This document shows positions 33,100-42,399 of a stretch of DNA of 64,000 nucleotides, one piece after another. Made by a program: the position numbers and the translations under genes. The first letter of the stretch is position 1. Each line of letters begins with the position of its first letter. Under the pieces are notes generated by a model. The model was not told the origin of the DNA. It saw only the letters and a list, made by a program, of their open reading frames with translations, and made no database searches. Origin of the DNA: Candidatus Bathyarchaeota archaeon. Lineage in GTDB: Archaea > Thermoproteota > Bathyarchaeia > TCS64. Where the stretch lies: the NCBI GenBank assembly GCA_026014875.1, contig JAOZHO010000037.1:295819-359818 (forward strand), read 5' to 3'.

Positions 33100-35727
33100 A
33101 TGAGAATCAGATATGCAGTAATTCTATGCATATTATTGCTAAATTTATCCGTGGGCCTCCGACACGCATCAGGCGTTGATGGGGCCGGCCACGCTCTGGC
33201 GCTGGAGGTCGTGTTCAGGACAGACTCGGACTGGAGCCTCCTCAACTTCACGGGCCTGGGGAGGGTCCTCGTCGGGGAGCACGAGGTCCTGGCCGGCGGG
33301 GAGGCCTCAGAGAACTACGTGACGTTCCGCGAAGGCCACTTCACGGTCTTCACGGGCAAAAAAGCCTACGACGCCACCCCCGTGGAGATCAGGGTGAGGC
33401 TGGTGGCCCTCGACCCGGAGGACTCTTTACACCTCAGGATCGGGAAGGGCCACATCGGGGAGACCACGGTCACAGTCAAGGCCTGGACGGGCGGGGGCTT
33501 CAAAGAGGTGGCGGCGTTCCAGCATGAAGGGGTGAACCTCTTGGACCCCGTCGCCAACCAGAGGGCCTACAGAGTGAAGGAGGAAAGGCTCTCCGAAGCC
33601 CGGATCGAAGTCGAGGCCCCGGCTCTCACCCCGGGATCCGAGAAGCTCGTCCTCGCGTTCCACTACCCCTGGTACGGCTCCCGAGACGGCCCCGCCGGGG
33701 GCTGGATCCACTGGGGGGAGCCCGATGGGGAGACCATCCCCTCCTCCGCCCACTACCCCCTCCTGGGACCCTACGACTCCCTGGACCCCGAGCTGGTAGA
33801 GGCCCAGATAAGGCTCGCGCAGGGGGCGGGGATCGACGGGTTCATCTCGTCCTGGTGGGGACCCGGGGCCAGGGAGGATGAGGCCTTCGCCCTCCTGCTG
33901 AAACAGGCGGAGGAACTCGGCTTCCGGGCGACCATCTACTTCGAGTCCGTGAGGCCATCGGACTGGCCCGTCCTCACCTCCCTCGACGTCGCCAGGGAGC
34001 TAGAGTACGTCCTCGAGACCTACGGGGAGAGCGAGGGCTTCCTGAGGCTCTGGGGGAAACCCGTAATCTTCGTCTACAACGCCGAGGCCCACGGCAGGGG
34101 CCCCGATTTCTGGGGGGAGGCCCGCTCGATCCTGGAGGAAAGATGGGGGGATGTGACCCTGATCGGTGACTACAGGGCGGAGGCTTTCAACAGCGTCTTC
34201 GATGGGGCCCACACATACATAGAGCTCGACCCGGGGGAGGCCTCCCGTGCCTTCCAGCGATACTCGGATTGGTCCGTCACCGCCCCGGGCCCCGGCTTCG
34301 AGGGGGTGATGGAGGCCGTCGAGGATTCCGGGAAACTGATTCTCACCCGAAGGGTCTCCTGTGGAACGGTGGTCCCCGGCTACGACGACAGGAAGGTCAG
34401 GGACCCCGGGGCCCTAGTGGGTCGGCGGGAGGGCGCAACTTACGACGATTACTGGGACATGGCTGAGGAGGCCTCTGTGGACTGGGTCCTGATCACGAGC
34501 TGGAACGAGTGGCACGAGGGGACCGAGATCGAGGCCAGCCTCGAGCACGGATTCGACGCCCTCGCCCAGACTAGGGTGCGGGCTGCCGGATTCAAGGGGA
34601 TTGATTCCCCGGGTGGCGCATCCGATCCTGCCCTGGAGGGAGCCTTCTACGTCAAGGATAACCCGGGAACCTATCTCGAGGTGGAGAACACCGGGGAGGG
34701 GCCTGCAACAGCCGTTAGGATGAAAGTGGAGGCCTTGGATATCCCTGGGGGGCTTACCTGGTCCGAGGAGGAATTCTCCCGGGTGATCCCCCTGGTCGAT
34801 GCAGGCGGCGGATTCACCATCATCTTGAGCGCCCAGCCCCTCATGAACACGAGCGACGACCTCGAAGGGTTCATCGAGTACTACAGCCTCGACGGGACCC
34901 GGCATGAACTCGACCTCTCGAGCCTCCCGGTCATCACAGAGAAGGAAAATGAGACTGACCCGGAGGCCCCCTACGTTTACCCTCCCCCGCCTGGGGACAG
35001 GGGAATCTGGACGAGTATCCGGAGCTTCGAGGTCACCCTGGACGGCTGGCGGGCCACGGTGAGGGGGGAGATGGATATCCTCAGCGCCCCCGAGGGGATA
35101 GACTATGCGAGCCTCGATGTGGTGGTGGACGGGGTTGTTGTCAGAGGGGAGTGCTGGAGCATCCTCCCCGGGGTGATCGGGGGGAACCCGGGGGTGAGTG
35201 CCCCCACCACCGTCGGCTACATTGTGGGGATCGTCCTCCCCGAGGGGGCGCGGGAGCTCTGGCTCCGGGGCTACGCCAGGAACTCCCTGGAGGACCAGGA
35301 GACCATCGAGACCCCGAGGCTCAGCCTCGAGGGGCACCTGGGGGGGCTCCCCCCGGAGGGGCTCGAGATCCGGTTCACCCGGTTCAACGCCAGATGGATA
35401 GGCTCCGCTCTGGTCATCGAGGCCGCCGCCTGGATAGAGGCGTACCCCCCGGAGATCGAGTACGCGAGCCTAGACATCCTGATTGGCGGGGTCTTCGTCT
35501 ACGGCCGGTTCTGGAGCAGCCTCCCGGGGCTCGGTGGCGGCGGAGAGGGGATCGTCGCCCCCGGGGAGATCTCCTTCACCGTGAGCGTCCCGGTTCCCCC
35601 CGGTGGCGTCTCAGAGGTGACCCTCAGAAGCTATGCCAGGAACCGCCTCGGGCACCAGAGCATCGTCGTCTCGGGGCCCCTGGTCATCCCATGGAAGGCC
35701 CTTGAGGGTCCACCTTTTATTTTCTGA
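33100..35727 (+). CDS. Secreted GH99-like glycosidase with tandem beta domains
   Basis: An 875-residue secreted protein. A signal peptide (first ~25 residues) leads to a beta-rich domain, then a GH99-like catalytic barrel (about 180-510): LAFHYPWYGS, GIDGFISSWWGPG, GKPVIFVYN and TSWNEWHEGTEIEAS are the endo-mannosidase/mannanase family signatures. After a linker come two repeated beta-sandwich domains of about 110 residues, each with YASLD(V/I) followed by W-S-x-LPG and an ARN segment, so an internal duplication. No membrane anchor is seen. It would cut alpha-mannose-type glycans outside the cell. The next two secreted proteins suggest a surface-polymer degradation cluster. Confidence 0.85.
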   Translation: MRIRYAVILCILLLNLSVGLRHASGVDGAGHALALEVVFRTDSDWSLLNFTGLGRVLVGEHEVLAGGEASENYVTFREGHFTVFTGKKAYDATPVEIRVRLVALDPEDSLHLRIGKGHIGETTVTVKAWTGGGFKEVAAFQHEGVNLLDPVANQRAYRVKEERLSEARIEVEAPALTPGSEKLVLAFHYPWYGSRDGPAGGWIHWGEPDGETIPSSAHYPLLGPYDSLDPELVEAQIRLAQGAGIDGFISSWWGPGAREDEAFALLLKQAEELGFRATIYFESVRPSDWPVLTSLDVARELEYVLETYGESEGFLRLWGKPVIFVYNAEAHGRGPDFWGEARSILEERWGDVTLIGDYRAEAFNSVFDGAHTYIELDPGEASRAFQRYSDWSVTAPGPGFEGVMEAVEDSGKLILTRRVSCGTVVPGYDDRKVRDPGALVGRREGATYDDYWDMAEEASVDWVLITSWNEWHEGTEIEASLEHGFDALAQTRVRAAGFKGIDSPGGASDPALEGAFYVKDNPGTYLEVENTGEGPATAVRMKVEALDIPGGLTWSEEEFSRVIPLVDAGGGFTIILSAQPLMNTSDDLEGFIEYYSLDGTRHELDLSSLPVITEKENETDPEAPYVYPPPPGDRGIWTSIRSFEVTLDGWRATVRGEMDILSAPEGIDYASLDVVVDGVVVRGECWSILPGVIGGNPGVSAPTTVGYIVGIVLPEGARELWLRGYARNSLEDQETIETPRLSLEGHLGGLPPEGLEIRFTRFNARWIGSALVIEAAAWIEAYPPEIEYASLDILIGGVFVYGRFWSSLPGLGGGGEGIVAPGEISFTVSVPVPPGGVSEVTLRSYARNRLGHQSIVVSGPLVIPWKALEGPPFIF

Positions 35728-35766
35728 GCATGAGATTACCGTCATCGAGGACTCGAGGCTCCCAGA

Positions 35767-37281
35767 TTGAAGACGAAACACCTTCTCCCGATTCTGCTCA
35801 TATCCCTGATTCTCACTATTCAGATCGGTTTCGCGGCACAGACCGACCCGCCCCACCACATCCACCTGACGTGGCAGAGGGACGATCTGGCCCACGCGAT
35901 GACCGTGACATGGCAGAGCCTCGAGGAGGGATCCGGCTCCACGGTGCTCTACGACGCGGAGCCCCGGGGGGGCGACCCCGTCCTCTATGCTTACTCGGCC
36001 CAGGGCGTCGCTCACACCTACCCGGGGGCCTCGGGATTCATCCACGACGTGGAGCTCACGGGACTCGAACCCGAAACCACCTACTACCTGATCTGCGGTG
36101 GCGAGGGGGGTTGGAGCGGGGAGATGGCGTTCAAGACGGCCCCCCTGGTGAGGAGGAACCTCCGATTCGTCGTGGGAGGTGACAGCAGGTCCAACCCGGA
36201 TGACAGGGACGCGGTCTCGTCGGCGATGAGGGGGACCAGCCCCGGCTTCGTGTTGTTCAGCGGGGACCTCGTGAACGACGGGGCGATCCAGGAGGAGTGG
36301 GACGGCTTCTTCGTTCACATGGACGATTACTGGACGGGGGCGGACGGCCTAACGATCCCCATCGTCCCCGCCCTGGGGAACCACGACAAGGGCACGGTGA
36401 ACTACTTCGACCAGTTCGCCCTCCCCGGGAACGAGGAGTGGTTCAGCTTCGACTATGGCCCCGACCTTCACATCGTGGTCCTCAACAGCGAGGCCACGGT
36501 GGAGGGGCTCGACGCCCAGACGGAGTGGCTCGAGGAGGACCTCGAGGAGCACGCCGATTACACGTGGAAGGTGGTGCTCCTCCACAGGAACATCCTGCCC
36601 AGCTACCACGACTGGTGGCTCACAGGCGTCAACAGGTGGGTGCCCATATGGGACACCCACGGAGTGGACCTGGTGGTGACGGGGCACAGCCACAACTATT
36701 TGAGGTCGAAGCCGGTGAACCTGACTGCTTCCATGGAGGAGGCTCAGCCCTCCTTCTCGGAAGGGGTTATGTACCTCTCCAGCGGGGGATGGGGCGCCCC
36801 CCTCTACGAGACCAAGGAGGGCTGGTGGGTCGCCTACACCGACTCTGTGCTCCACTTCACCCAGATCGACCTCTACCAGAACGGGACCCTCCACCTCCAG
36901 GCCAAGGGGGTGGATGGCGTGACATTCGACGAGGCCCGGATCCACAAGGAGATCCCGGACATCGGGGCGCTCATGGCGGGGAGGCTCGCGAAGGCGGAGC
37001 TCGAGGTGGAGTCCGTGCTCGGGGAGAAGGCCCTCCTCGAGGAGGAGATCTCTGCCATCGAGGCTGAACTGGAAGCCTATCTGGAGGAGGTCGCGGGGGT
37101 CTTGTCCGTGAAGGAGGATCTGGAGGAGTTGGGCTCCCAGCTGGAGGGTCTGGCGGCTGAGACCGAGGACCTGAGGCGTAGTCTCCGGGAGAGGACGACC
37201 CAGATGTGGGTGGGTTTCGGGGTGGCCGCGGTCGCGGTAGTCGCCGTCTTCGTGGTGCTCGTGAGGAATCGATCAGGTTAA
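35767..37281 (+). CDS. Purple-acid-phosphatase-like metallophosphoesterase, membrane-anchored
   Basis: A 504-residue exported protein: signal peptide, N-terminal fibronectin-like domain (HHIHLTWQRDDLAHAMTVTW), then a calcineurin-type catalytic domain with GGDSRSN, FSGDLVNDG, GNHDKG, VVLLHRN and VVTGHSHNYL, giving the two-metal ligand set. The last ~110 residues are an acidic coiled coil (EEEISAIEAELEAYLEEVAG) and a C-terminal transmembrane helix. It would cleave phosphate esters at the cell surface. The TTG start lies 39 bases after the GH99-like gene; the two are probably cotranscribed. Confidence 0.87.
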   Translation: MKTKHLLPILLISLILTIQIGFAAQTDPPHHIHLTWQRDDLAHAMTVTWQSLEEGSGSTVLYDAEPRGGDPVLYAYSAQGVAHTYPGASGFIHDVELTGLEPETTYYLICGGEGGWSGEMAFKTAPLVRRNLRFVVGGDSRSNPDDRDAVSSAMRGTSPGFVLFSGDLVNDGAIQEEWDGFFVHMDDYWTGADGLTIPIVPALGNHDKGTVNYFDQFALPGNEEWFSFDYGPDLHIVVLNSEATVEGLDAQTEWLEEDLEEHADYTWKVVLLHRNILPSYHDWWLTGVNRWVPIWDTHGVDLVVTGHSHNYLRSKPVNLTASMEEAQPSFSEGVMYLSSGGWGAPLYETKEGWWVAYTDSVLHFTQIDLYQNGTLHLQAKGVDGVTFDEARIHKEIPDIGALMAGRLAKAELEVESVLGEKALLEEEISAIEAELEAYLEEVAGVLSVKEDLEELGSQLEGLAAETEDLRRSLRERTTQMWVGFGVAAVAVVAVFVVLVRNRSG

Positions 37282-37315
37282 ATAGGCTCGCGATTTCCTC
37301 GTTTTTACCTGGGGT

Positions 37316-38188
37316 GTGTCTTTGGGGAGGAGCAGGCTTTTTGCGGTGCTTGAGGCCCTCTTCGTGACATTTCTCTGGTCGTCGTCCTACGTCCTCGTCA
37401 AGGTGGGGCTCCGGGAGATCGGCCCCCTAACCCTCGTGGCGTACAGGTACACCGTCGCCTCTCTGGTCCTGCTGCCTCTGGCGTTGTCGAGGGGGCACGG
37501 CGCTCTTCTGAGGGAGAGGGGGGTCCCTCTGAGGCTCGGCGTCCTCGGGTTCCTGGGCATCACCTTGGCTCAGGGTTTCCAGGTTCTGGGCCTCTTCCTC
37601 CTCCCGGCGGTCTCGGTCACGTTCCTCCTGAACTTCACTCCCATCACGGTCCTGGCCCTCGGGGCCGTGGCTCTGAACGAGCGCCCGTCCCGGCTCCAGT
37701 TCGGAGGGATCGCGTTGGCGGTGGTGGGGGCGGCGTTGTTCTTCAACGATCCCCTGGCTTCTGCGAGCCTCCGCGGGATACTGGTCTCCCTGTTGTCGGG
37801 GGTCGGGTGGGGGACCTATATCGTGTTGGGGAGGCGTCTTTCTATGGATAGGGTCCCTGTGCTGGGGTTAACGGCGTTCTCCATGGCGGGGGGGACGGTG
37901 CTTCTCCTCGCCTCCGCCTTCCTGTTCGAGGGGTTCACCGTGGTCTCGTTGGCGGGGTGGGGGATTATCCTGTGGCTGGGGGTGGTGAACACCGCCCTCG
38001 CGTTCTTCATGTGGAACCGGGCCCTGGGGAGGCTGGAGGCCTTCGAGATCTCGGTGCTCCAGAACACGATGCTGATCCAGATCGCCGTTCTTGCCTGGGT
38101 TTTCCTGGGGGAGAGGTTCGGGGTCGCCAAGGTTCCGGCGATGGCCTTGGTGTTCCTCGGGGCGCTCATCGTGCAGCTCAGGAAGTAG
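37316..38188 (+). CDS. EamA-type (DMT superfamily) transporter
   Basis: A ten-helix drug/metabolite transporter made of two EamA repeats of five helices each (LEALFVTFLWSSSYVLVKVGLREIGPL, then GILVSLLSGVGWGTYIVLGRRL). Length 290 fits the family. These carriers move amino acids, nucleotide precursors or other small metabolites; the substrate is unknown. The GTG start is near the previous stop (34 bases). Confidence 0.85.
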   Translation: MSLGRSRLFAVLEALFVTFLWSSSYVLVKVGLREIGPLTLVAYRYTVASLVLLPLALSRGHGALLRERGVPLRLGVLGFLGITLAQGFQVLGLFLLPAVSVTFLLNFTPITVLALGAVALNERPSRLQFGGIALAVVGAALFFNDPLASASLRGILVSLLSGVGWGTYIVLGRRLSMDRVPVLGLTAFSMAGGTVLLLASAFLFEGFTVVSLAGWGIILWLGVVNTALAFFMWNRALGRLEAFEISVLQNTMLIQIAVLAWVFLGERFGVAKVPAMALVFLGALIVQLRK

Positions 38189-38287
38189 CGTGCTCTGGTG
38201 CCCGTGGGCGGGCGTCCTAGTCGGAACCAAAATAAGATAGCCCTCGCTCCCTTGTAGACGCTCGAGGGACACGGGGAAGGATTCATT

Positions 38288-39610
38288 GTGAAGTCTGAGA
38301 CGCTTGCGCTGGCTATCGAGGCTCTGAGCTGGATGGAGCTGAAGCGGATGAACGGGCGTAGCGCCCTCCGGAGAACAGCCGAACAGCTCTGGATCAGGGA
38401 TGGAGCCGCCCTGCGCCACGCCTTCCGCCTCGTCATGGAGGCCACCCGGAGGAGGAACGCCCTCGACCACATCATCACGATGGCCCTCGGCGAGGACGGC
38501 ATCGAGGATCTCTTCCTGGGAAAGAAGAACTTTCTCAGGATATACGCCTCCGAGGCGATATATGGGGACTCGACCTATCAGGAGCTGGTTGAGATGGAGG
38601 ACCTCGCCCGGGAGATTCTGGGGAGAAGAGAGTTCGGCCCCGTCGAGGAGGCTCTGGTCTTGATTCCCCGCCTCGAGATTGGGTGGGAGGAGCTGCCTCG
38701 GGACGAGGCCACGGCTCTGAGGACGTTTCACCCCGCATGGTATGTGAAGTACTGCGTGGAGCTCTTCGGGGAGGAGGAGGCGATCCGGCTCCTGGAGGCC
38801 CCCGTCCCCCCCAGCTACGTGAGGCTCAACGCGTTGAAGGGGGAGGATGAGGGGCTCCTCGGGAGGCTCAGAGGGGAGGGCGTGGAGCTGGAGGAGACCG
38901 GTCTGGCCCATGTCTACAGGGTCCTGGACCAGGCCAGCCCCCTCACTTTGCTGGAGATCCACCGGATGGGCCTCTTCACTGTCCAGGACAAGGCGAGCGC
39001 CCTCGCAGGTCTCATCGCCGCGCCGGCGCCCGGGATGACGGTGCTCGACGTCTGCGCCGCCCCGGGGATCAAGACGGGGCACCTCTCGGAGATGATGGGG
39101 GGTGAGGGCAGGATATTTTCCATGGATTTCTCGGAGCGCCGCCTCGAGTCATGGAAGAGTGAGATGGAGAGGCTGGGGGTGGGGAACGCGACTCCGGTTC
39201 TGGGGGACGCCAAGAGACGGGGGGCCTTCCCCGATGTGGAGGCGGACCTGGTGCTGGTGGATCCTCCTTGCACGGGCACGGGGACGTTCGGCAGGGCCCC
39301 CAGCGGGAAATGGCGCATCACGAAGAGGAGCATCGGACGGATGGCCGGTATCCAGGAGAGAATCTTGGATAAATGTGCCAACCATGTTGCCGCGGGTGGG
39401 GCCATCGTCTACTCCACCTGCAGCGTCACCGTGGAGGAGAACGAGTGGGTGGTCGAGAACTTTTTGGGGGCCCACCCCGAGTTCAGCATGGTGGAGGCGT
39501 CTCCCAGGCTGGGGCTCCCGGGCCTCCTGGGGCAGGATGGGGCCCAGCGGCTCTACCCGCACCTCCATGGGTGCAACGGTTTCTACGTGGCGAGGCTGGA
39601 GCGCGAATGA
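38288..39610 (+). CDS. RNA cytosine-C5 methyltransferase (RsmB/NSUN family)
   Basis: A 440-residue protein with an N-terminal NusB-like helical domain (1-150) and a C-terminal Rossmann methyltransferase domain. The SAM site is VLDVCAAPGIKTGHLSEMM, and both family cysteines are present: VDPPCTGTGTFG and VYSTCSVTVEEN. It methylates cytosine C5 in rRNA or tRNA. The stop overlaps the start of the Nudix gene by four bases (ATGA), showing translational coupling. Confidence 0.93.
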   Translation: MKSETLALAIEALSWMELKRMNGRSALRRTAEQLWIRDGAALRHAFRLVMEATRRRNALDHIITMALGEDGIEDLFLGKKNFLRIYASEAIYGDSTYQELVEMEDLAREILGRREFGPVEEALVLIPRLEIGWEELPRDEATALRTFHPAWYVKYCVELFGEEEAIRLLEAPVPPSYVRLNALKGEDEGLLGRLRGEGVELEETGLAHVYRVLDQASPLTLLEIHRMGLFTVQDKASALAGLIAAPAPGMTVLDVCAAPGIKTGHLSEMMGGEGRIFSMDFSERRLESWKSEMERLGVGNATPVLGDAKRRGAFPDVEADLVLVDPPCTGTGTFGRAPSGKWRITKRSIGRMAGIQERILDKCANHVAAGGAIVYSTCSVTVEENEWVVENFLGAHPEFSMVEASPRLGLPGLLGQDGAQRLYPHLHGCNGFYVARLERE

Positions 39611-40110
39611 GTGACAAGGGTTCCTCGGGCACGGTTGGCGTCGTGACCGTCGAGGCGACACTCTGCGCCATCGTCAGGGACGGCCGCATCCTTCTCCAGA
39701 GGAAGGCGGCGGGCCGCTTCGGGGAGGGGAAGTGGAACGGGGCGGGGGGGAAGCTGAAGCTGGGGGAGGACCCCGCCGACGGCGTGATCCGGGAGGTCCT
39801 GGAGGAGACGGGGCTCCTCATCAGGGAGCCTAGGCGCCACGGAGTGCTGGACCACTACTTCGGGGACAGGTCAGCCCCAGCCTGGTCGGTGCATGTCTTC
39901 TCAGCCTCCGAGTACGAGGGGGAGCCCGTGGGGGGCGAGGAGGGAGAACTCCGGTGGTTCCCGTTGGAGGATATCCCCTACGGCGATATGTGGGAGGACG
40001 ACGTCCACTGGCTGCCGCTGCTCCTGGGGGGCAGAGACTTCGATGGAGCCTTCTACTTCAACGAGGACGCCTCGGTGCTCCTGGATCACAGCCTCGTCGT
40101 CAGGGATTGA
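39607..40110 (+). CDS. MTH1-like Nudix hydrolase (8-oxo-dGTP diphosphatase type)
   Basis: A 167-residue Nudix protein. The Nudix box G-x5-E-x7-REVLEETG is complete (GKLKLGEDPADGVIREVLEETGL region). The C-terminal half resembles animal MTH1/NUDT1: WNGAGGK, SVHVFSA, WFPLEDIPYGDMWEDDVHW, PLLLGGRDFDGAFYF. In MTH1 the DD pair of the MWxDD motif recognises the oxidised purine. It likely hydrolyses 8-oxo-dGTP or related damaged nucleotides. The ATG overlaps the stop of the RNA methyltransferase gene. Confidence 0.85.
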   Translation: MSDKGSSGTVGVVTVEATLCAIVRDGRILLQRKAAGRFGEGKWNGAGGKLKLGEDPADGVIREVLEETGLLIREPRRHGVLDHYFGDRSAPAWSVHVFSASEYEGEPVGGEEGELRWFPLEDIPYGDMWEDDVHWLPLLLGGRDFDGAFYFNEDASVLLDHSLVVRD

Positions 40111-40163
40111 TCGGCTGCGGGCCGAGCGGAGTCTATTTTTTAATATCAGGTTTCCATAAAAAT

Positions 40164-40174
40164 TAAAATATAAT
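40164..40174 (+). promoter_or_regulatory. TATA box of the beta-helix gene
   Basis: AT-only AAAATATAATT stretch centred about 30 bases before the TTG at 40200. Confidence 0.45.
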
Positions 40175-40199
40175 TAAGTCTAACACTGTAGGGATACGC

Positions 40200-41414
40200 T
40201 TGACCTGGACGCCATCACTCCTGGGCAAATGGCTGACAACGATCATCGGGATGGGGTTACTGCTGAGCGGCGTCTTCATCGCCACGTTCCCACCGGGAAC
40301 GAGGAGTGGGAACGACGTAGCCGTTGCCGATCTCTACGGAGGAGGGTACTACACGATTTACCAGAACGCCCGGGGATACGGATACTATCAGGGCCAGTTT
40401 CGCCAGGAGGGGGAGACCTCCCCGGATGCTAGCTACATCATCCAGAAGGTGTTCCAGCTCGCGAGGGGGGGCGGAAAGATCGTCCTCCAGAAAGGGATCT
40501 ACCGCCTCTCCAGACCCCTGATGATCCATGAGGGATGGCATTTCCGGTTGGAGGGAGAGGACGAGTACTCCACCATCCTGCTGTACTCGGGGGAGCCCGC
40601 CCGGTATATTCTGATGCTCCAGGGGAACAACCAGGGGACCAGGCTGAGCGACTTCACCCTCTCGGGTTCCAGGGCCCAGGTGGCCCTCATAGTGAACAGG
40701 ACGTCCTATCAGAGCCTCATCGAGCTCAACCATCTCCAGATCGGATGGAACTATCGCTACGACGAGTGGAACGGCGTCCACGAGAGGACGGACTACGGCC
40801 TGTTCGTCTACATGACCGACGTGCTACGGGTCTCGGACTCGGATATCTACGGGAACGACGTCGCCGTGAGGATAGGCTCCGGGACGGACATGTTCTTCAC
40901 GGACACGGATTTCGCGGTGCTGCCCATCGGGGGGGAGAAGTACAGGATAGGTTTCTGGGCCAACACGGTGATCGATGACGGGTGGGGGATGTGGTACTTC
41001 GAGGGCACGGTCTACATCTCGCGGTGCACCAACAACGCCCCCCTCTCCACGGGGTACCTGCTGAGGAGCCTCGCGCATCTGAGCGACAGCTACATGGAGA
41101 ACGGGCGGAACCCCCTGGTGCTGGAGAACGCGGTCTTCAACGTCGAGAACTGCAACTTCATGACGGAGCCCGGAACGGTCTCGGTTATCAACGCCGTGGG
41201 GAGCACGGGGTTCTTCGAGAATAATTTCGTCACCATCCACCCCGGGAACACGGAGATACGGCACCTCCTCGCCCACAGCCACGATACTCCCACGGGCATG
41301 ATTTACTTCAAAGACAGCCGAGTCTTCGACTATGCGGGAAACCTGCCGCCCCAGCATTTCCTGGGGGACCCGGAGCACAGGGTCACGTCGGGCATCATCA
41401 TCGAGGTTCCCTGA
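40200..41414 (+). CDS. Secreted right-handed beta-helix protein
   Basis: A 404-residue protein with an N-terminal signal or anchor segment (WLTTIIGMGLLLSGVFIATF) and a parallel beta-helix (pectate-lyase-like) body: SYIIQKVFQLARGGGKIVLQKGIYRLSRPL, then successive turns such as LSDFTLSGSRAQVALIVN, VSDSDIYGNDVAVRIGSG and VENCNFMTEPG. The first motif matches the glycosyl-hydrolase-28/polysaccharide-lyase-like entry into a helix. Catalytic residues cannot be assigned. Being near the GH99-like and phosphatase genes, it may bind or cut a polysaccharide. The start is TTG, leaderless by TATA spacing. Confidence 0.75.
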   Translation: MTWTPSLLGKWLTTIIGMGLLLSGVFIATFPPGTRSGNDVAVADLYGGGYYTIYQNARGYGYYQGQFRQEGETSPDASYIIQKVFQLARGGGKIVLQKGIYRLSRPLMIHEGWHFRLEGEDEYSTILLYSGEPARYILMLQGNNQGTRLSDFTLSGSRAQVALIVNRTSYQSLIELNHLQIGWNYRYDEWNGVHERTDYGLFVYMTDVLRVSDSDIYGNDVAVRIGSGTDMFFTDTDFAVLPIGGEKYRIGFWANTVIDDGWGMWYFEGTVYISRCTNNAPLSTGYLLRSLAHLSDSYMENGRNPLVLENAVFNVENCNFMTEPGTVSVINAVGSTGFFENNFVTIHPGNTEIRHLLAHSHDTPTGMIYFKDSRVFDYAGNLPPQHFLGDPEHRVTSGIIIEVP

Positions 41415-41559
41415 TAGGGTGCGGCGATTTTTCGCGCGCTGGAGGGAATTCTATGTGGGTGGGTCACTGGGTTAATGGGAACTCTGACTGCTTTTCAGGG
41501 TGCATCCTGAAAGGGTATGTGAAGAAAAAGGGGCGTCGGCTAGGCTCGTCCTTCGGGTC

Positions 41560-41724
41560 CTAGAAGATCCCGAGGATGAGCCTGATCACGAAGATCAGTA
41601 TCCTGAGGGGCAGGAGGGCGAGGTTCACGATCAGTGCCACGAACAGCCCTACGCTCATAGCCGAGAGGGTGAGGAACCCTATCGTCACGAGTGCTCCCAG
41701 GAGCAGCCAAGCGATTATCACCAT
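41560..41724 (-). CDS. Small hydrophobic membrane protein
   Basis: A 54-residue protein starting MVIIAWLLLGALVTIGFLTLSAM, with a second helix LFVALIVNLALLPLRILIFVIRLILGIF and a basic, isoleucine-rich end. Nearly the whole chain is two membrane helices. Codon use is normal for this genome and it has an AT-rich promoter with TTTATATTAAC on the minus strand (about 41752-41762). The function is unknown. Confidence 0.6.
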   Translation of the reverse strand: MVIIAWLLLGALVTIGFLTLSAMSVGLFVALIVNLALLPLRILIFVIRLILGIF

Positions 41725-42109
41725 CTTCCTTCGATATCTCTAGCGTAACGCTTGTTAATATAAATGATTCAGCATCGGAGGCGATTTTCAGGGCGGTTCA
41801 TGGAAAACAGCAGCCCTCGTAAGCGAGCGTGGCGACCCCATGCATAGGATCATTGGCAACGCGCACGCGTATGCTCTGATCAAAGATGGTTTATGATGAC
41901 TAATGACTATGAGAGGACGACGTCATTTCACCCATACACTGAAAGTCGACAAAAAAAACCGATAAAAACACATTAAACCATGAAAGCCCCCTTAAAAACT
42001 CTCCATTCACCCACCATACCCCCTCATCCAATACGATCGGAACAAAAACCGAACCGAAACACCCTAGACTGAAACGCACCCAACAATTGAAGAGAGGAGA
42101 AGGAATCAA

Positions 42110-42365
42110 ACCATCCAACCCAGAAAAACATTCCAAACACCGAAAGGAGCCCGAAAAACACCTGGAAACCATCGCCACCAACCCATCAACCAGAACAGTA
42201 GTCATTCAGTAGCAAAACAGTAGCAAACCACACACAAAAAAAACCGAGAACACCGCAAAACCCGAAAAACACACGCAAAGACACCCCCAAACAACCCCCC
42301 AGCCGACAGGGAGGTGGATAAGGCAACTGGCGGGCCCGGTGGACTGGAACCTAAGACCGAGCGGT
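42110..42365 (+). repeat. Dispersed repeat copy A (C/A-rich orientation)
   Basis: Shares an ~85-base core with copy C at 57430-57560 (opposite strand): CGAAAGGAGCCCGAAAAACA, GGAAACCAT, ATTCAGTAGCAAAACAGTAG. It also shares its end with copy B: CCCCCAAACAACCCCCC, then a tRNA 3'-end-like piece (42328-42342), then ACCGAGCGG (42356-42364). One line of it (42241-42300) contains no T at all. Read on the minus strand, a 101-codon frame (41900-42205) starts like the 57485 protein (M-x-x-VL...VS-x-CFSGSFR) and then degenerates. Confidence 0.6.
42328..42342 (-). other. tRNA 3'-end fragment
   Basis: TGGCGGGCCCGGTGG is identical to 46073-46087, the encoded CCA, discriminator, acceptor strand and first T-stem bases of the tRNA-Arg(CCU) gene. 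The rest of the tRNA is absent, so it is a remnant as left by integration at a tRNA or by recombination. Confidence 0.5.
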
Positions 42366-42399
42366 TGAAGGCGATTTAACGGTCAGGAAAGAGTGAAAA

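Noticed and set aside
41900..42205. 101-codon minus-strand ORF as a functional gene
   Set aside because: Only its first ~25 residues resemble the copy C ORF; the rest is G/T-rich low-complexity translation. Treated as a decayed repeat copy.
42300..42365. A complete tRNA in copy A
   Set aside because: The 3' end piece is present but no D- or anticodon arm can be folded with it.
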